The position numbers and the translations under genes were made by a program. 64,000 nucleotides of DNA from Bimuria novae-zelandiae CBS 107.79. Taxonomy: Eukaryota; Ascomycota; Dothideomycetes; Pleosporales; Didymosphaeriaceae. Where the stretch lies: assembly GCA_010015655.1 (NCBI GenBank), contig ML976728.1, positions 148,140 to 212,139 of the forward strand, in the 5' to 3' direction. The notes beneath the pieces were generated by a model. That model did no database searches. It saw only the letters and a program-made list of their open reading frames with translations, and was not told where the DNA came from. Every line of letters starts with the position of its first letter. Position 1 is the stretch's first letter. This document shows positions 60,494-64,000 of this stretch, piece by piece.

Positions 60494-60751
60494 ATGAAAT
60501 TGACTATTGTCACTAATGTGATGAACGACGCTAAGGACGCTGGTTTCTTCTTAAGCGAATTCCAGTATTTCTTGGACGCGCCACCAGTACGGAGTACCTC
60601 CATCACCTTCAAGCTTCGACCGCCCCATGAAACAGCACGAGAAGTCTATGTGTCACTTGAGGAGATCTATGGCCAAATGGAACGCGCGTGGAACTTCGAC
60701 GCTTGGGAGAAGATGGTTGTGAATTTCTTTGAAAAGAGCTCGTATGTTTAA
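60494..60751 (+). pseudogene. Fragment related to the hypothetical gene at 54595-55507
   Basis: 85 codons: MKLTIVTNVMNDAKDAG, then RSTSITFKLRPP, VSLEEIY and a final WEKMVVNFFE. The pattern [KR]ST-IT-K[IL]R-P-E, VSL--[LI]Y and W--W[DE]-M/V aligns with the C-terminal 90 residues of the gene at 54595. Nothing similar to its N-terminal region was found upstream, so this appears to be a partial paralogue. Function unknown. Confidence 0.45.
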
Positions 60752-61090
60752 TCACTTTGCCTTACAGCGATGGAAGCGGTCAAAAGCAGCATTTTTTGGT
60801 TAAGCATTGGTAGATTATCCATGCCACGGCATACCACAGTACAAAAACGCTGTTCGAGGGTCACTTTTGGGCGTGAAAGGCCATGAATCAGAAATTCAAC
60901 AGGGCGGATCACTAGTACGCCGGAAGTGTTATTCGGGATTTTGTGGACTGCCAATGCGGGGGACGTTTTCTACAGCTCGAATTGCTGCACTCAGTCTATT
61001 CAGACGTCATCCCTCAACCAACGATGGCGATAACAATCAGTGGAGCAAATAGTTCATCCTCACACCCATTCCTCACCCATTCGCCCAAAC

Positions 61091-61577
61091 CTAAGGGCAC
61101 GAGCTCAGCCCACCTGTTTCCAGTCAGCGTTCTCTCGTTCTTCCTTCCTTGCCATTCCTCTCAACTTACCCTCACAGCTCGAACGCACCGGATCAGCGCT
61201 CAGAGTCGCCCTAGACGTAGTCCAACACCCCCAGCCCGGGATCCAATCCCAAGTTCTAACACCAGTCATTAGCACATACACACACTTTCCCACTATTTTA
61301 TCCATATATTTTTAAACAAAGAGATCAGGGTGAGGGTTATTCACCTTCCTCCAACCACCTTGATACAATTCACGCCAAACCTCTGGCCCGTATTGATGTA
61401 TCGGACATGGCTCCCCGCGCCAACGCCCGGCTTCGAGCGACAGTCCACATCAACGAGATTAGGGTCGATTTTGCACCAGTTATCGACGCGCTTTACAAGC
61501 AAAGGCGTGGAAGGGCTCGAGGGCGCGGCTTGAGCACCGAGGAGAGCCGAAGCGAGGAAGAGGGCGGAGAGCTTCAT
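61091..61577 (-). CDS. Small secreted cysteine-containing protein with SH3-like pattern
   Basis: Three exons: 61577-61345, 61255-61170 and 61113-61091, with introns of 89 nt (GTGAAT, TGCTAATGAC, TTAG) and 56 nt (GTAAGT, CGCTGAC, CAG); 113 residues. Residues 1-18 (MKLSALFLASALLGAQAA) form a signal peptide; a KR at about 29-30 could be a Kex2-type site. The mature part has six cysteines: NWCKIDP, VDCRSKPG, GVNCIKVVGG, PGWGCWTTS, RSSCEGG and LSSCP. VDCRSKPG...YINTGQRF...NC...W-W---W.C follows the layout of extracellular SH3-like (SH3b) domains, with short strands and a terminal Trp-rich strand. Could be an effector or cell-wall-associated protein; this is inference. Phases agree at both junctions and the second exon continues the fold, which supports the model. 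Confidence 0.75.
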
Positions 61578-63076
61578 GCTGGATACTGTGAATGATATCG
61601 CTGGTAGAAACTTGATGAGCTGTGCTGATTGATCTCGACCAAGGTCATTCTTATAGTGCGAGAGAGGCCAGCGGGGAAGTGTTGCTCGTAATTCTACATT
61701 CCAGCTGAACCAATGTTGACCACGGTAAATGCATGTATGCTCGTACCACTATACCATGCACATCTCACTTACCCTTTACTCCCGTCATCATCGGGTTTAT
61801 CCCTTGCATGGCGTTCATGCTTCCCTCGCTCTCCTCGCTTTCCCATCTCATTCCATGAGCTAGATAACAACATCCACAAGCTAACTCCGTACTCGCAAAA
61901 CAGTCCCAGAATAATGTATTACAAAATTAGAGTCTTACGTAACTAACGCTTCAAAATCGGGAACATCTCCGCAGTCATATCCTCCACCAGCGCTCAGCAC
62001 TCTATTTAGCCTGTACCCGCCTACCCACACGAGGTCGCACCGCATATCCGCCGCTTACATACGAGATCTAGACCCCACGTGGCCCTCTCTCCTTCCGTAT
62101 AACCAGGATACACCTTCCACCTAGTGAAGCGTACAAGTACGAACTTGAGTGTAAGAGTGATCGATTGTTGTGTGGCCAGAATGACCTACCTATATAGGGC
62201 TAGCGCATGGTACCTGCAGGTGGTGCGGAGCGTTTTCCACCAACAACGCCCGTCAACTCTTCCTAACCTTTCGTACTCGCGCGACCTTCCTCAACGCGTC
62301 CTAGTTTTTAATACGAAACCTCGGGTCCTAGGCCGCCGTCATTTTCGACGCAGCACTTGTAACCGAGCATCGCCAGACCAATCTTCACCGTCTACAATCG
62401 TGCTCTTTTGCAAGGGACCTCTCTAGCACCCGGGGGTCCCAAGAGGCGGAGGAAGCAGTTAAAGTTGATCACTTGAAAGTAATTCGATAACCGATCACTC
62501 CATAGCTACGCAGATGAAGCAAGTACCGCGAACAGAAGCCATCGCATGCACACGCGGCTCATACAAATACTCAATAATTGCTCCCCTCGTGCCAACCACG
62601 CAGCCCTATCATACTCATTCCATCGTCAAGAACGCGGGCCGTTGCACACCCATACCCATTTCGTATCTCTAGCAGCGCAAACCATCCAAGTCATGAGTAG
62701 TATGCCAAGCAAGTATTCCCCAAACTCAACCCGAACCGTACACGCCCTCGCTATGCCATCAAGTCAAGATAACCCATGTCAATGTAAAAGCATTCAAAAT
62801 CAAGTACAAAACCAACGACCGTGAGAGGAGCCAAAGTTCTCTGGATCAAAATCCGATGCACGCCGATCCGGCTGACCAAAATGTTGCGCGTTTCGGTCCG
62901 GGTTGTATATCGCCGTAACCCAATTTTGACTCCCATCAAACGCCGTAGAAAAATCATCATTCACCGTATAAGATCATTCCGTCGTCTGCTCAAAGATGCG
63001 GATCGAACTTCGTAATGTCGATGGAGACAGACGAGTGAACAGACCCTATGAGAACGCGCACGGTTAGCGCGGCTCC
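61578..63076. other. Intergenic, no gene recognised
   Basis: 1.5 kb of mixed composition. Several short open stretches on both strands (e.g. 62124-62426, 62546-62824) have no domain, no codon-use trend and no convincing splice partners. The left 130 bases should hold the promoter of the secreted protein, the right end the terminator of the gene at 63077. Confidence 0.5.
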
Positions 63077-64000
63077 TCATTCTTCAAGATCAATGAGCTC
63101 AGGATCCAAATCGGACTCACTGCCATAGTCCGAATGGTCATAAGGCTCTGTCGGATGTATTAGCGTTTGTCCTTGAATAAGTGATAGTCATTCACGTACC
63201 ACCCGTTGAAACCGGAGTGCTCTCGTCTACCGGCCAGTTCTGCATTCGAGGCACGACCTGTGATTGCCACTTCTCGAGGATGGGCCAATCCTGGGTGTGT
63301 TTGCAAGACTCAAGGGCAGGGTCATCCGACTCATAGAGCCTACTCAACAACCCCACAAGCATCTCGCACACGCCTATCATCGGCTGCATATAGGATCGCG
63401 CAGTGGAGTGCTGGTATTCGTATACAATCTTATCGCAAAATTCGTTGGACAACACTCGCACTGCCTTGTACTTGTGCTTCAGAACGTCTTCGGCGGTATG
63501 CTCGTCATCTTGATGTCGTGAAAAAAGCTCTCCAAGATGGGCCGCGGTTGCCTTGCGAATGTACTCGTCATCGTAAAGCAGTGATACCGATGCTGCCTTC
63601 TCCGCAAAGCGGAATGACATGACGTAGAAGAACTCGTTTCCTCTCTCATCCATGACCACCTCATTTTCGAGCTTCAAGAGGCCACTCATGAATATAACGG
63701 TGACCTCGCCACAGTCGCTGTGATACTTTGTTGCGTGTTTCCAAACAACTTCAATGACTTTCATCACGTGGCTCGGCTCTGGAGATCCCTCGCAGTACGC
63801 TAGGGCGGCTCGAATGTAGCAGTTTGAGTAAGGAGGCGAGAGGCTAGCAACTCCGTCCTGGATCGTCAAAAAGAGCTGTTGTTGGAGGCGAGGATCGACG
63901 GATTTGAGCATCAGCTTCAGGATCTCTCCAGGATAATCGACATCGGCCTTGGCATGATCATACCACTCGAGCATCTTGTCCAGGAAAGCGAGGGCTCTGT
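63077..64000 (-). CDS. C-terminal part of a large conserved protein, possibly a ubiquitin carboxyl-terminal hydrolase, runs off the right edge
   Basis: Open from the window edge (AFLDKMLEWYDHAKADV) through 63200; a 52 nt intron (63199-63148; GTACGT, CGCTAATAC, ACAG) joins GTG to an acidic last exon EPYDHSDYGSESDLDPELID ending with TGA at 63077-63079. The helical, repeat-like sequence (LLKSVDPRLQQQLFLTIQDG, SHVMKVIEVVWKHATKYH, FMSGLLKLENEV) looks like the alpha-helical C-terminal region of the very large fungal ubiquitin hydrolases of the USP9X/USP34 type (DUF3517). I recognise this only by character; no catalytic motif is in the window. No damage seen. Confidence 0.6.

Noticed and set aside
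62124..63015. Several open frames of 60-100 codons
   Set aside because: Frames on both strands overlap, with no domain, start context or splice signals in support.

Overview
The window reads as a filamentous ascomycete (Pezizomycotina; Dothideomycetes is my guess, not proven). Reasons: 52-89 nt introns with GT...AG ends and CTRAC-like branch points, a Zn2Cys6 regulator, fungal iterative polyketide synthase domains, and a large AT-rich block of retrotransposons whose damage is almost all C-to-T/G-to-A, as left by repeat-induced point mutation (RIP).

Layout. 1-9.1 kb holds the wreck of a polyketide locus: the end of an FAD monooxygenase (minus), a highly reducing PKS (HR-PKS) whose start lies at 7.45 kb on minus, whose ER-KR-ACP end lies at 3.1-0.7 kb on minus, and whose AT-DH-methyltransferase middle (3.1-5.4 kb) is inverted onto plus. 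An AT-rich Gypsy relic (5.5-7.2 kb) sits where most of the ketosynthase should be. Next to it is the ACP-thioesterase tail of a non-reducing PKS (plus). 9.1-14.7 kb carries a decayed cupin gene, a decayed small secreted protein gene and an apparently intact Zn2Cys6 transcription factor. Taken together this looks like a dead HR-PKS/NR-PKS cluster.

14.7-53.8 kb is a transposon compartment. Target-site duplications let the stack be ordered: a Gypsy relic (F) was split by element E (TSD agcag, 19796-52843), which was split by element A (TSD tttat, 25116-52268), which received element B (TSD tttat, 28241-35689), chromodomain Gypsy element C (TSD catct, 37712-44157, identical LTRs), a pogo/Fot1 transposon D, a solo LTR K itself hit by pogo transposon H, and a solo LTR J itself hit by a Tc1-like transposon I. 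Old layers have lost nearly all coding capacity; the young ones keep recognisable reading frames broken by TAG/TAA codons.

53.8-64 kb returns to ordinary base composition: the C-terminal end of an MFS transporter cut off by the transposon block, a frameshifted hypothetical gene, an intact class III aminotransferase with a likely mitochondrial presequence, a pogo-type transposon 144 bp upstream of it, a small MITE-like element, a second fragment resembling the hypothetical gene, a three-exon secreted cysteine-containing SH3-like protein, and the C-terminal end of a large protein (possibly a ubiquitin hydrolase) running off the right edge.
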